Source: Liolophura sinensis | Taxonomy: Eukaryota > Mollusca > Polyplacophora > Chitonida > Chitonidae | DNA length: 64,000 bases | Direction of reading: 5' to 3' | Assembly (NCBI RefSeq): GCF_032854445.1 | Contig: NC_088303.1 | Span: forward strand, 7,387,501 to 7,451,500 | Part shown: in pieces, positions 13,268-24,999 of the stretch | Position numbering within the stretch: position 1 is the stretch's first letter | Layout: every line of letters starts with the position of its first letter | Made by a program: the position numbers and the translations under genes | Notes under the pieces: generated by a model | The model's input: only the letters and a program-made list of their open reading frames with translations | Told to the model about the DNA's origin: nothing | Databases searched by the model: none

Positions 13268-13439
13268 TAATTTAATTTAATTTAATTTAATTCTTTATTT
13301 GTTTACTGAGGATATCCCACAACCCATGGGTCACTAGTGGGTCTCCTCAAACTTATATACATCATACATTTATATAATCAAAAACTTGATAGTGAAGAAT
13401 AACATATTTACAATACACATAACATATTTACAATACACA
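13268..13439 (-). mobile_element. Short retroposed 3' fragment with AATTT tail
   Basis: A 172-bp insertion bounded by an exact 11-bp duplication TTGGAGGAATT (13257-13267 and 13440-13450). On the minus strand it ends in AAATAAAG followed by AATTA-type repeats, as in the short-repeat 3' ends of CR1/L2-like LINEs. Its 5' portion contains a perfect 20-bp direct duplication at 13401-13420 and 13421-13440. No coding part remains, so the family is uncertain. Confidence 0.65.
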
Positions 13440-15010
13440 TTGGAGGAATTAGCAGATTAGGTGATGTCGAATATTAGTCTGAAAATGTGATTAGAGTTTC
13501 GTGCGCAGAACATGGAAAACATCTTTTTGGCGTTATTTAAATCTTTGGGATTATTCTAAGGCCTATAGTCAGCCTTATTTTACGCATACAGATGTATGTG
13601 GGAATTTATGTAAATCGTCCGAAAAGAAAGCCTCGCATACTACTCTATTGTCTCACCAATTTTCAGTGAATTTTAAGCAAGGGAAATGTGCACAGAAATG
13701 ATGTTAATAATAAGAAGAATAAGAAGAAGGCCAAGCTTACATTTATGTGGTCCAAAGCTTGTAAAGAGGATGAAGTCACGACTGTAATTCTGCATACAAA
13801 ACAAATGGATTCGACATTGTGTTTTTGGCTAAAAGATGCTCCCATGCACAACAATAATGTAACATTTTTCACTCTGTACATTCATTTCCTATTCAGATTT
13901 TAACGCACTTGGATTTTTACAATTCGTGTCGTGTGCTATTTGCTGTAAAGAAAAGCAAAGCGTTTGAGGCAAAATGAAAATAGTACATTCAGTCGCCTAA
14001 ACACAAACAAAACTTCTAGCAGATGTTATGTAACCTATCTTTAGACGGCACGAGAGCAAATATAATTATGACACAGAGAGCATAGAGAGAAAAACCAGAA
14101 CAGCGACAAGTGTGATATCTGGCAATTGGTCACACAAATGGTTTCAGTTAGAATTTTTATCCTATCTGTTCGTGTAAAGTATAGCAGCATGAATAGTAGC
14201 AAATTAGACTCCCCAATATCCCCCCCCCCCGTAAACGTAGGGCCGTAAACATAGTTACTGTTTATTCATATGGTAACGTTTGCGCGTGGCCGCGTGTGGC
14301 TTGTCAGTTGAATTGGTACTGTTATACGAGCTGCTTCGGCGTTGGAATGTGGTGCTATACCGGGTTGAATTCATGACGCGTTAAGTGTCGGGCATCTCAC
14401 ACCTTTAATACGTGTAGGCCACTAGCATCTAACCGTTTATTGCACAACGCTTTGTGACCGTTAATGTTCGGCCCAGGAATCTGTTGGCTGGTTCTCGCGG
14501 GCGATGCTATTTACAAGGTTCAAGCAGCCATGTACTTGTTAATTAGGAAGCCTAAAACATGAACAGAATGTGGACAAGTGAAGTGAAGGATGCCAACATT
14601 CAGCTGTGTGACGTATACGAATGTTATACTCCATGCTAATAACAAGTTGCCATTTTCAGTATTCCTCGCGATATCAAAACTCACTGGTTTACAAAACCTT
14701 TGACATGAGTTCACATCAACTATTTTCCATTTTCAAAGTCAGGATGAAACCTGTATTGGAAGGGTTTGAGATTATTCAGCAGATGAATAGCATTATTAAC
14801 GCCGCAACCAACCCACATTTGCACAACTCGCCATCCTGACAGTTAGTTAATCAGGGATAGGCGTCTTGCTTCTAAAACCCATCCATCAACCTTCCAGCCA
14901 TATTTCCTTCCCGTTCCTCTGTCTTTCTTTTTTGGCACTTTTGTGCTTAAGGAGTGGTAAGGTTTCATGCCTCAAATAACTAGCAAGATACTCAAATTAG
15001 AACACTTTGA

Positions 15011-18000
15011 GAAAAGAATCAACATTTATAACACAACATGTGTTAAATCATTCCATCATCAAGGAAAGTAAAGCACTTAAATTGTTGTCGATCAGGAAAT
15101 GTAATGGTCACCTGGAGTCTTTGTCCATTCATAGCCTCGGCCACTGATCTCTAGTGTTTCTGTCAATAAGTAGCCGACATCGGTCGTACGGCCGGAGTCA
15201 GGTGGTCTGACATGACGTTCTTGGGCGATCACCTGCCTTCTACTACAATGTGATTCATACTATACGGATCAAAATCTATGAATCATATGGGAAAGTTAGC
15301 CACATATCTGCAAACATTTGATACATTACTTCGGACGGCCCAGTTACCCACGCCGAAAAAACTCATTGCCAGTAGGGTAGGATATTACCCTCGAAGTTAG
15401 CTTGACACAAGACTAACTGGAAACGTCAGGTCTGTAGAGTAAAGAGCTTTATTAATCGCTCTAACACGACAGCATGTACAAACATAACGTGAGAGGGAGA
15501 ACAGCGTGCAAGCTCATCTAACAAGCATGATATTGGTGCACGGACGTCTAAGAGGAGCAGTTATTGTTACTGCTCCGAACAAATACGCAAATGATCACAC
15601 CAATGCAAAATTGCGTCCAACACATTTTAAGAGGTGTATTTGAATAAAACTTTACAGTTGCATGCGACCAATGTCTTAACAATGCTCACTTTCTATTCAT
15701 GTGTGTTTGTAATATATATGTGTTAAACAAGGACCTTTTGTCTCTGTGCAATGAAAGAGAAATCTGATAGCTCGGTAAGAAATCCCTGTCGGTTACATGT
15801 GCCATATGTTAATGTTCCGGAGTTCCAGTCATCCGTAAAAATCCCGTGGGGAGGAACCATAATTCATTAGCGCGGAGAGATTCATATCTGTTGGGTCAGC
15901 GCTTGGCTTTCTTCCAATTACATCAGACCAACCCTCCATTCATTGGGGAATACTACTTCGTTTACACTGTTAAAAAACTGTCAACATTCAATTCAAGCAA
16001 ATCTATTCCATCAATGCCTTTGTTCAAGGACACACGTTTCCATTGGTGTTTGGACTTCTGCCAGACAAATCCAAGGCCACGTATATCCGAATGTTTGAGA
16101 TTCTTCGTGACGTGTCAGCTTCCCATGATCTACGTTTGAATTCCACAGCCATACAACTAATGAAAAGAAAGTAATTTTGAGGCCAAAGGGCCTAAAACGT
16201 CAAACCACCTAGAAGGATGACACCAAAAGCTAACACGAAAGACCCGCAAAACCCATCCGAATATGTTTGCATTCATTAACTACACAAAGCAGGAACAGGC
16301 GGCCAATGAGGTTAAATTTCTACATTTAGAAGGCTGTGCTGCCCCTCCACTTAAGAGAAAGAATTACAGACAGATGGAGGACTCAACCAACTGAAGGAAG
16401 AATTTCTTGGTGGCACATGTTCCCTAATGGAGTATACCGACGTGTTGTCCATGATGCTGTCCTTCTGATTTTTAAATATTATAATTATATTAAAATCCGA
16501 TCTGTTTGAAATTCTGCTAGGACTATACTATAATGCCTATGTCTGAGAAAAATAAATATACAATTTTTGACTGATCTTTTTTTTTTTTTGACTTGACTGA
16601 TCCCAGAGGTGACTTGCCACCTGAGGCGTTAATCCTAATCCCTTGTCCCTCCCTTCCACTTATGTCTACATTCTGTTTCGACTTTTCTACTCTAATTTTT
16701 CAAGTAGTAGGCATAAGTGGAATAAATCCGGGTAAAATGTCTGGCAAATGTTCAAGGAGACAACATGTAGCTGTACATCGCAAGCAAAGAAAAAGACATC
16801 TGCGTGTCAAATCAGAAGACAGCGTCGGATGTACGCCTTAGCAATATATCCGAGTATGTGACAACCGGCACTATGCTGTCTTCGGTAACTGACAGTTTCA
16901 TTTCCAAACACGGTACAACAACCCTCTCAAGGCGTTTGGCGTGACCTTTTTTCCAGAACTGTAAACATGCACATTACAGTTCTGTAATCTACTTAGCTTG
17001 CGTTGTCGTGGAATCCTTTGGTATTTGCTAATTCCGTGTAATCCATCGTCTTAATATCCGGCAAATTACCGCGGCGAATCAATGTTGACTTATATGTACA
17101 GGTATTATGCATATTCTACAAAAAAGAACAGGTATACGTACACCCCCACGTACATGTGTACTAAAATAAACTACAACAGATGTAAGCGGAGCATAAAACA
17201 GAACCAGAAGGCATAATTCAAACGATTATAACGTATAAAATGTACTGATTTATTCTTTTATATTAAATTGTATTATCATTATTTACATCATATTTATACT
17301 TCATTGGCTGGATGGTGAAATTCGAGTTTTGTCACTACAACTTACACGTATGACGTCCAGACTTACTGGACATACTGTTTGAAGACCTTAAGATTATGGA
17401 GAAACCCTGGTGTCGACAGCCATTTGCCATTGGTGTTACGAGATTAGTCCTTCTGGGATGACGACACCGGTGTTTCCACGCAACCCTCAGCGCTCTGACG
17501 ATCCCAGCCGCGCTAATTGTCATCATGGCCCCATACACAATAATATCTGAGGAATCTGAAACTTCCCTTCCCAATGCGGTATTGAACCAATACCCCTGAC
17601 CTCCTCTTGGCACACTTTCCTGATCAACCCGTGTAGATTTTTGAAACTTACCGGGGAAAGTTGTGAGAAGCACACTTATTGCACACTTTTGTGCAATATG
17701 TAAGTTTAGATGTATATTAGGTGAGATGTGACCCACATGACAATCACGAGGAAAGTAAAAAGATTGTATCGAACTGCAGAAAGATTATCCCAAAGATTTA
17801 TAATTAGTGAAACTGATTATGTCAGCGAATTATTTTCAATGCAGGAAAAGACGCAGGGAATTGAAACGGATAATCACAGACGAGAGCCTTCCTAAAAAGA
17901 TGTCTCAACACTCAGGCTATTTGTCCGCCAATGTATATTGCCTAAGTGTCAGCTGCCTTGGAATTTGCATTGTTAAATTTGGCCACGTTGAATTCTTGTG

Positions 18001-18257
18001 CTTATATGTGGCTTAAACGAAAGCTCAAACGCTCCTTATGATGTCGTGGCAAAATTATTTCTACATAGCCAGTCATTGCTCAAAAATTAATGTCCGTCCC
18101 AACTGCAAAGTTTTAATATGAATATTGATTTGCTTTTATCAATGAAAAACTCATACACGCATCAGTTTTGCAATAAACATCAAGTGAACTGATATAGTTG
18201 GAAAATTCCAAAAAGCCCATGGATATGTATCTACCATTGTATGTATTGTCATTGTAT
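15011..18257. other. Noncoding, partial duplicate at 16.7-17.0 kb
   Basis: No gene is recognised; the 97- and 133-codon frames (15846-16139, 17335-17736) carry no motif. Positions about 16735-16995 resemble 11.8-11.95 kb and 25.8-25.98 kb (AGAAGACAGCGTCGGATG, GACAGTTTCATTTCC, ACAGTTCTGTAA), so a fourth partial copy of the A/B/C duplication lies here. Confidence 0.4.
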
Positions 18258-18268
18258 ACCATGATTTC

Positions 18269-18554
18269 CACCGGCCCGGATAGCACAGTTGGTAGAGCGT
18301 CCGCTTCGGGAGCGGTAGATCCAGGATCAATCCTTGGTCGAGTCACACCTAAGACTTTAAAAGAGGAATTTGTAACTTCCTCGCTTGGCCTTCAGCATGA
18401 AGGGGATAGTGCAACGACTGGTTGACCCGCACCAGTATAATGGCCCCGGCGGGGCGCCTTACTTGCCTTCGGTAAGTCATCTCAGTGATGCAGCACTAAA
18501 TAAAAGAGCGGTGGAAATCCGTCCTGTAACAAGGAGGTGCATTACACGTCACTC
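18269..18554 (+). mobile_element. tRNA-derived SINE (family 2), short form
   Basis: Starts with a tRNA-like head: A box TAGCACAGTTGGTAGAGCG (18281-18299), an anticodon-arm-like CCGC/GCGG stem around a TTCGGGA loop that would give CGG (proline-like), and a B-box-like GGATCAATCC (18324-18333). The shared family 2 body follows. An 11-bp target duplication ACCATGATTTC lies at 18258-18268 and 18555-18565. Compared with the copy at 58503-58868 it lacks the ATATGAC...ACTCACTC 3' tail. It is not a functional tRNA gene: the acceptor stem and B box are degenerate and the unit continues into the SINE body. Confidence 0.9.
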
Positions 18555-18565
18555 ACCATGATTTC

Positions 18566-19085
18566 TCCACCAAGCGATCTCTTCCGATGATTAGAGCCCA
18601 TGAGTATCGACATGTAGCCAACAGGGATATCTTATATATATCTTATCAATCAAGTTTCTCGTTCGTTGGACTGGAGTTTGTGTACTGAGTATAAATTGCA
18701 AATATACATATAGGGAAATCGAGCAGTGACTTGATATTGTTGGAAGGACACGGGTGGGCTTATGTCACCCATCGGTGACTTCATGAGAGGCTGGAGGTAT
18801 ATATATCACGCAGCTTCCATCAGCCAGTCTTGTTACCTCTAGACTGTTCATCTCGTACACATCTCGTTTGTACATTAGCTCAGAGGTAGTCTGGGAAGAA
18901 AAAAAAGTGGTTTTCTGTACTATGGAGGTACATTAATAAGATAGTTCTCTATAAATAGACACCAGGTTCCGTTTCCAAACTGTAACAGAAATGTGCTTAA
19001 AAACGAAATATATGTTTTCACTAGGCTTATATCATACGTGTCATACATCTACCAGAAATCTAGCGTCACATTTCAATGACCTCTC
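18566..19085. other. Noncoding, nothing recognised
   Basis: No open frame of note and no repeat family recognised. Confidence 0.5.
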
Positions 19086-19213
19086 TTCCTCTCCTACAGG
19101 CAACTTGCGGATGATCATTGGCTTCCCCGGGGCATAGCCATAACGCTGGCCGCCGTCGTATAAAGATGAATATTCTTGAGTACGGCGTATCATGAAATAA
19201 ATAAATAAATCAC
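19086..19213 (+). mobile_element. 5'-truncated SINE (family 1)
   Basis: Family 1 body (ACTTGCGGATGATCATTGGC, ACGCTGGCCGCCGTCGTATA) and tail (TTGAGTACGGCG, then AATAAATAAATAAA). It has small internal deletions. A probable 9-bp target duplication TGAC(C/T)TCTC occurs at 19077-19085 and 19214-19222. Confidence 0.8.
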
Positions 19214-19575
19214 TGACTTCTCAAATTATCCCCCCCCCCCCCACCGCATTTTCATTATCCGCGCTGTAGGAGGATGTAAGACTTATGGAACAGCCAGTTA
19301 AATACACCACATGCAACAACACATGTATATTTGACAAATTCATTGTTTACTATTTCAGCTACTGTAGACGTACACGATATTTTAGTTACTAATTTGCCTA
19401 AAACTCTGTATCTCGGTGTTGGGTTTTGCCTATTTCATATTATAAAAACTTCATGACATTTGTCCGAAAGACACCTTATTGTGGAATCCACTCCAATGGA
19501 GAATAAGATATTGACTGCACGATTTGTTATCGAATTAAGAATGGACTATCATCACCCGTTGGCCTGGGATCGCTG

Positions 19576-20050
19576 GCACAAAGAGATTGTAGCTACAATC
19601 GATTGAAGACCACACAATTGAGTTTATATTTGATTGTAAAATAATCTATGACGATTGCACAAAGGAATTGTAAGGCGATTGTGAATTTTTCAAGTTATAG
19701 TAAGTCAAATTTGTGCCACACTCTTACATAAATGTAATTTGTGTAAATGGACAATGTACCGCTTATTACCTTTTTGGCCTTTATTTTCAAAAGAGCTGTA
19801 AATCATAATAATTCAGCAGCTAACGACAACAGGTGAAAAAATGCCCGTAACATCTTTTTTAGACATTGTACGTCTTTGCAAACCGAGTCGAAAGGTACTA
19901 AGAGTTTACCCAAGCAAATATGTGTATAGGTACTTAACGTTAATTTTGAGGCGATTGTAAATATTTTAAAACTGGGTAGACCCGATTGCAATTTCTGATT
20001 ATTAGTTGCAACTATCGTAATGATTTACAATCACTACCATCCCTTTGTGC
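19576..20050 (+). mobile_element. Non-autonomous inverted-repeat element (MITE), copy 1
   Basis: A 475-bp unit with diverged terminal inverted repeats: left GCACAAAGAGATTGTAGC, right end (reverse complement) GCACAAAGGGATGGTAGT. The interior is full of GATTGTAA / TTACAATC motifs. It aligns with the reverse complement of 40120-40631 along most of its length, for example around GGCGATTGTAAATAT and GACCCGATTG. No transposase frame is present. The superfamily is unknown and no clear target duplication is visible. Confidence 0.7.
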
Positions 20051-20113
20051 AAACGGCCCCAGCGGATATGGATTGCAAGTCTCCCAGATGTCCCAAATGT
20101 TGCGGTGCCGGTA

Positions 20114-21635
20114 TGTTACGACCCAAACTGTCCGTATTATAAAGAGATGGCTTGTTCGAAATACACGACAGTTTAGCCGCACAAAAAAGTAACCAAAACC
20201 AGCAGATTTTATTTTTCAACAATTTATTAGCTTTAACAAGAACAGATAACAAGACTTATACAAATACTAAAGCACTTAAGTTTAACAAGAAAGGATAGCA
20301 GTATCTATGCAAATACTAAAGTATTTACATGTACAACGGTGTCCAAACGGACGCATATATTCCACAATGCTTAAAAATGCACAGAGGCAATATTCACAAG
20401 AGGGAAAATCCACAGTATAACTGAGTGTATGACGAAATATACACAAAATTCCACAGCCAGGGTCCGTGTACTAACAAGCACTGTGTACACAAGAGCACAA
20501 ATTAACTATACAAGTTCAGACTGAAACAAGTTCTCGGTGGAGATAGGATATAACAAAGCCAGAGGCTATTGTTATGTGAGCAACTGCCTTCAGCTTCTAA
20601 ATTTAGCTTGCCACTGTTTACATATGCTGAGTTCAGGGCCTGCTGTCTACCTCTGCCTTAGAATGTTCCAGAATACCCTCAGTTCGGGCCTGTTTGTTTA
20701 CAACAAGTGTTCAGGAATTTTCTTATTCTAGAAAATTCCACCTGTCTATATAAGATCTATGAAAGCAGGTCAAAAGGTGAGAAAGGAGTACGGAGAAAGG
20801 CGAATTATTGAGAGTTGTGGATGCTTTTGCTGTGTGTTACTTTAGTAGGCCTTTTGTGCTGAATTTTGGTGTCTTTATAGCCTCTGGCTTTGTTATATCC
20901 TATCTCCACCGAGCACTTGTTCAGTCTGAACTTGTATAGTTAATTTGTGCTCTTGTGTACACAGTGCTTGTTAGTACACGGACCCTGGCTGTGGAATTTT
21001 GTGTATATTTCGTCATACACTCAGTTATACTGTGGAGTTTCCCTCTTATTTGTGCATTTATGCCTGTATGGTTTTCAGCATTGTGGAATATATGCGTCCG
21101 TTTGGACTTGACACCGTTGCACATGTAAGTACTTTAGTATTTGTATAGATACTGCTATCCTTTCTTGTTAAACTTAAGTACTTTAGTATTTGTATAAGTA
21201 TTGTTATCTGCTCTTGTTAAAGCTAATAAATTGTTGTAAAATACAATCTGCTGGTTTTGGTTACTTTTTTGTGCGGCTAAACTGTCGTGTATTTCGAACA
21301 AGCCATCTCTTTATAATACAGACAGTTTGGGTCGTAACTCTATAAAGACACCAAAACTCAGCACAAAAGGCCTACTAAAGTAATACACAGCGAAAGCATT
21401 CAAACTCTCAATAATTCTCCTTTCTCCTCCTTTGACCTGCTTTTATAGGTCTTATATAGACTGGTGGAATTTTCTAGAATAAGAAAATTCCTGAACTCTT
21501 GTTGTAAACAAAGAGGCCCCGAACTGAGCGTATTCTGGAACACCCTAAGGCAGGGGCAGACAGCAGGCCCTGAACTGAGCATATGTAAACAGTGGCAAGC
21601 TAAATTTAGAAACTGACGGCAGTTGTTCACATAAC
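20114..21635 (-). mobile_element. LTR split by a second LTR insertion
   Basis: A minus-strand LTR of the 8786-9530 family, divided into 20114-20569 (3' part) and 21340-21635 (5' part). The pieces join at GGCTAT/AAAGAC, exactly as in the uninterrupted copy near 9.23 kb. The plus-strand termini are TGTTACGACC at 20114 and CACATAACA ending at 21635, giving the usual TG...CA ends. Flanking GGTA and GATA may be a mutated 4-bp target duplication. Confidence 0.85.
20570..21339 (+). mobile_element. Nested solo LTR in opposite orientation
   Basis: A complete 770-bp LTR of the same family, beginning TGTTATGTGAGC and ending GTCGTAACT. It has a TATATAAG box at 20747-20754 and AATAAA at 21225-21230. A 4-bp target duplication CTAT lies at 20566-20569 and 21340-21343, inside the minus-strand host LTR. 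The two LTRs therefore form a large imperfect palindrome. No internal gag-pol remains. Confidence 0.88.
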
Positions 21636-21639
21636 AGAT

Positions 21640-23195
21640 ATTAAGAAACTTGCTGATGATGTATGATATTGGTCTGAAAATCTGATCAGGACTTTGTACA
21701 TGGACTATCAAGACGATCTTAATGACAAAACTGAAAAATAATGACTATTTTTGTGGCATGTAGCCAGTCTCACGTATGTCTGTTTTAGAGAGGAATTGTT
21801 TTTAATAGTCCCGAACCAATAAAATTAGGCCTACACTAAGTTCACAAAGTTTTCAGGGAAACTAAGGGAAATGAATCGTTCACAGAAAAGTGGTTCGAAA
21901 ACAGTCTCGCTAGATGTGCTTGAATTTAAGTCAAATGAAATGCTTATACAGGTGGTGTCAGGTATGGCAAACTTCAGCGAGGGTTTGCGTACAGTTCTGC
22001 AGCCGTAAAAATTGTGCGGAAAAAGAAAACATCATTTGATGGACAGCGAAACCTTTCATGCAGTGAAACAAGACGGCCAATCATATCTTATTCCACTTTA
22101 ATTCCCACAATCCGTAGCAATTTGAGAATTCTGTCTATACTGGAAAACGCTAGCAGTTGTCTGCACCTTTACATTCGTTTGTTTGACGTATAAAATAAAA
22201 AAAAATTCTACTGGCCATTTGTGAGAATTGTTCGTTACTGACTGACACGCAACATAGTACTCAGCGATATACATGATCCAGTTTACCGGAGCACCTTCCT
22301 AAACAACTGTCTCCAAACTGTACAACATTTTGCAGATAGTTTGTGCAGATTAGGAAGCACAAAACTTAAATTATTTCCCACGTTCCACCAAAGGCTTCCT
22401 TCCATTCATCACTGTATCGCTACGTTTCACCGCGTGTCTTTCTTTCCTTCCAGTGGCAATGTGTAATGGAAGGAATGCTGTCTTCTGTAAAGACATCCTG
22501 ATATTTGGGGTAAGACAATATTGGTCCGTTTACTCTCCTTAATAAAAACAACGCTTTCTTGCAGATGGTATGCTACTGTATAACTTAACACTACACATAA
22601 ACTCAGACACAGACTGGGCAAACACTAAACAGTTTACCTTACCGGTCCTTAATCCCTCTCTCTGAATGCAGTTAAGGTGTATCTGGGCGGCTTGTTTATA
22701 CACCTAAATGCGTTGTCATGGGTAGCAGTAAGTATCTTGTGAATACACAGTTTGTAAGGCCCCTTCCAGATGACCCAACATCACTAAACTTTAGTTGACT
22801 CAATAAAAGTCAAATTGAAGTTGAATCAACAAGTTGAGCTGTGTTGAGTAGTCTGGACGAGTTCTTCAACTCCGTTCAACAACACTGAATCGGAAATGTG
22901 CATGTGTATTTTAGTACACAAGCGGAGTCAAGTTGATTGTATGTAGCCAATCAGCGAGCGTGTAGAAGAATACGTGACCGTCTTAAGGCATGTGACCTGG
23001 GCATAAAGAGGGCGCCAAAGACGAAAGAGAGAAACTGGTCTCACGATTAGACAATTTCGTTGATACAGGAGTACTGGCCATGGGCTGCTCGTCATTGTAT
23101 CTCATGCTCTGGAGAGAAAGATGGAAATTTCCCTCTAATTTATCGAAAGTTTGGTTAAAAAAACACGGTTCAACACACGACAACAATGTATGACA

Positions 23196-23271
<76 letters not shown>

Positions 23272-24750
23272 AATATAGGTTAGCCGTTATTTGTGTAACC
23301 CAATCATGTGATAGGTTCCCTTATCCCTTAGATAGGTTGGCTATCATCTTTGCAATGTCAGGATATACAGCAGTGTGGAACGCCTGTACCTGTCAACTAA
23401 GATGCATAAAACATAACAGGGGTAGCCACATGACGCTGAACAAAGTCATAAGTCATGTTGGCCAATTAATATCACATTTGCCACTTCGAATCTTCTACAC
23501 ACAATTAAAAGCCAGTGTTTGGAAACCTGTCCCACTGTTTTTTCTTGTTCACAGTCATAGATGAAACCTTTACTGGAGACATGTGTGACCATTTCGCGCT
23601 CGAATGTCATTAATGACTCTACTTCATTCATCCCCATATTTGTGAGGCCCGTCAGACTGGCAGTTAGTTAATGAGAGGTAGGCTTCGTGCTGTTATTGTA
23701 GTGTACACCCATCAGCCTTCCACGAATGTTCCCTTTCCCCTTCGCCCGTGATTTATTAGAATATGTGTGTGTGTTTTTTTTTCTTTTGGTTTTTTTGTTT
23801 TTGTTTTTGCTTTGGGAAGACGGAAGGGAGGGGGAGAAGGGAGAAAGGTTACAGGTCTCAAATAACTCGCCAGGTGCTATATTTAGAATAGAACCTAGCT
23901 GGATTCAACATTTCTGGGGAGGCATTTGTAACACATGTGTCAAAACATTTAAACATGCTCACATATATAAAAGGACGCCAATAAAGTAATGCATTTATGT
24001 GACTAGAATACTGAAACACACTGTATGGTTGATATGAAGGTGGCATTCAAATTTCTCCATGTAACGTTTAGGAAACTTAGCTTGGCAACATTTTTAAATA
24101 CATTTCTACACTGTGCGGTTTCTTTTTTTTCTGATCAACGCGTTTTAAGTAACCCAGCAGATGCGTCCCAGCAACCCTCGTTACTCTTTAAGTTGCCAAA
24201 TGATTTCAAGTCAACAACATGGATTACATTACAGAAGGATAACACGTGACCTTTCCTTTTATTCCCCGTTGAAGAAGTATAAAGGAATACACAGTGCCAT
24301 TAGCGACAGGAAACGCACTAGTGGTTATAATAAAAACTTTGGGAATGTAGCAACATTGACATTTTGTCACCCAACTTTAAAACCACTATAGATAGATGTT
24401 TACATTTTTAGTTTTACGTTGCACTAGTTTAGAAAGAGACAGTGCTATACATTGGTGATAGGTGAGCCATTTGGAAAGCAACGTGGTGGAAAGCGTATAG
24501 CAGCGGCCATGATAAGTAATGCTGGTGATGAAATAGCGATTGCCACAGACTGACTCGTGGTAGGTAACGATGAGCACTATTTTCATTGGGAAATCTTTGA
24601 GCGTGCGCAATGTGTACATCACATTGGTGGAATACACAGACATGTTTTCCCTGGCGAACTTCCAGTTTTTGACCGTCTTATCAACGCTGAACTTTTCCGC
24701 AAGTCTCTTAGAACACCGAGCACCCTAACGACTGACTAAGAGCAACACGG
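21640..24750 (+). repeat. Segmental duplication copy B
   Basis: Diverged homology to copy C in the same order and orientation: 21.65-21.71 kb matches 27.26-27.31; 22.36-22.42 matches 27.66-27.72; 23.64-23.92 matches 28.51-28.77; 24.03-24.33 matches 28.94-29.25; 24.48-24.60 matches 29.54-29.66. The offset over the last three pairs is near 4.9-5.1 kb. It starts right after the LTR nest, so its 5' part may have been lost or disrupted there. No conserved protein frame is evident. Confidence 0.65.
23201..23268. repeat. (AT)34 microsatellite
   Basis: A perfect AT dinucleotide run of 68 bp. It produces an isoleucine/tyrosine run in the overlapping frame at 23151-23564, which I do not call a gene. 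Confidence 0.98.
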
Positions 24751-24999
24751 TTAGTTTCTTTTGACGCTTGAAATTTTTTGAGAATTGACTGTTAATGACC
24801 GACGCGTCACATGATAACAGGTTTACTCAACGAGCTAAATAGTCCCGTTCACAGGACCATCATCATAACTCTCCACAGATAATACTGGCCTTTTCTGGGT
24901 GAACAAACCCGATATAAGTCTGTGTAATTCATCATGGAGACAGTGTAGGTGCTGAAGTTTTGTGGACTACTGTGAACAAAATCTGAACATTATGTATAT

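Larger units (their letters stand above)
10530..15010 (+). repeat. Segmental duplication copy A
   Basis: Collinear, diverged homology to copy C (25.0-28.8 kb) and partly to copy B (21.6-24.75 kb). Anchor points: 10.91-11.0 kb matches 25.17-25.24; 11.66-11.85 matches 25.66-25.82; 12.49-12.74 matches 26.58-26.82; 13.46-13.53 matches 27.26-27.33; 14.64-14.99 matches 28.39-28.75. No long conserved open frame survives across copies. Boundaries are approximate because they were found by eye. Confidence 0.65.

Noticed and set aside
17335-17736. A 133-codon minus-strand protein
   Set aside because: Composition is unremarkable, no motif is recognised, and there are no exon signals that fit.
18269-18345. 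A tRNA gene (proline-like, anticodon-loop CGG)
   Set aside because: The tRNA-like part runs straight into the SINE body, the acceptor stem is not paired by a proper 3' half, and the same head occurs in the SINE at 58.8 kb.
23151-23564. A 137-codon protein
   Set aside because: The frame is produced by the (AT)34 microsatellite and has no other features.
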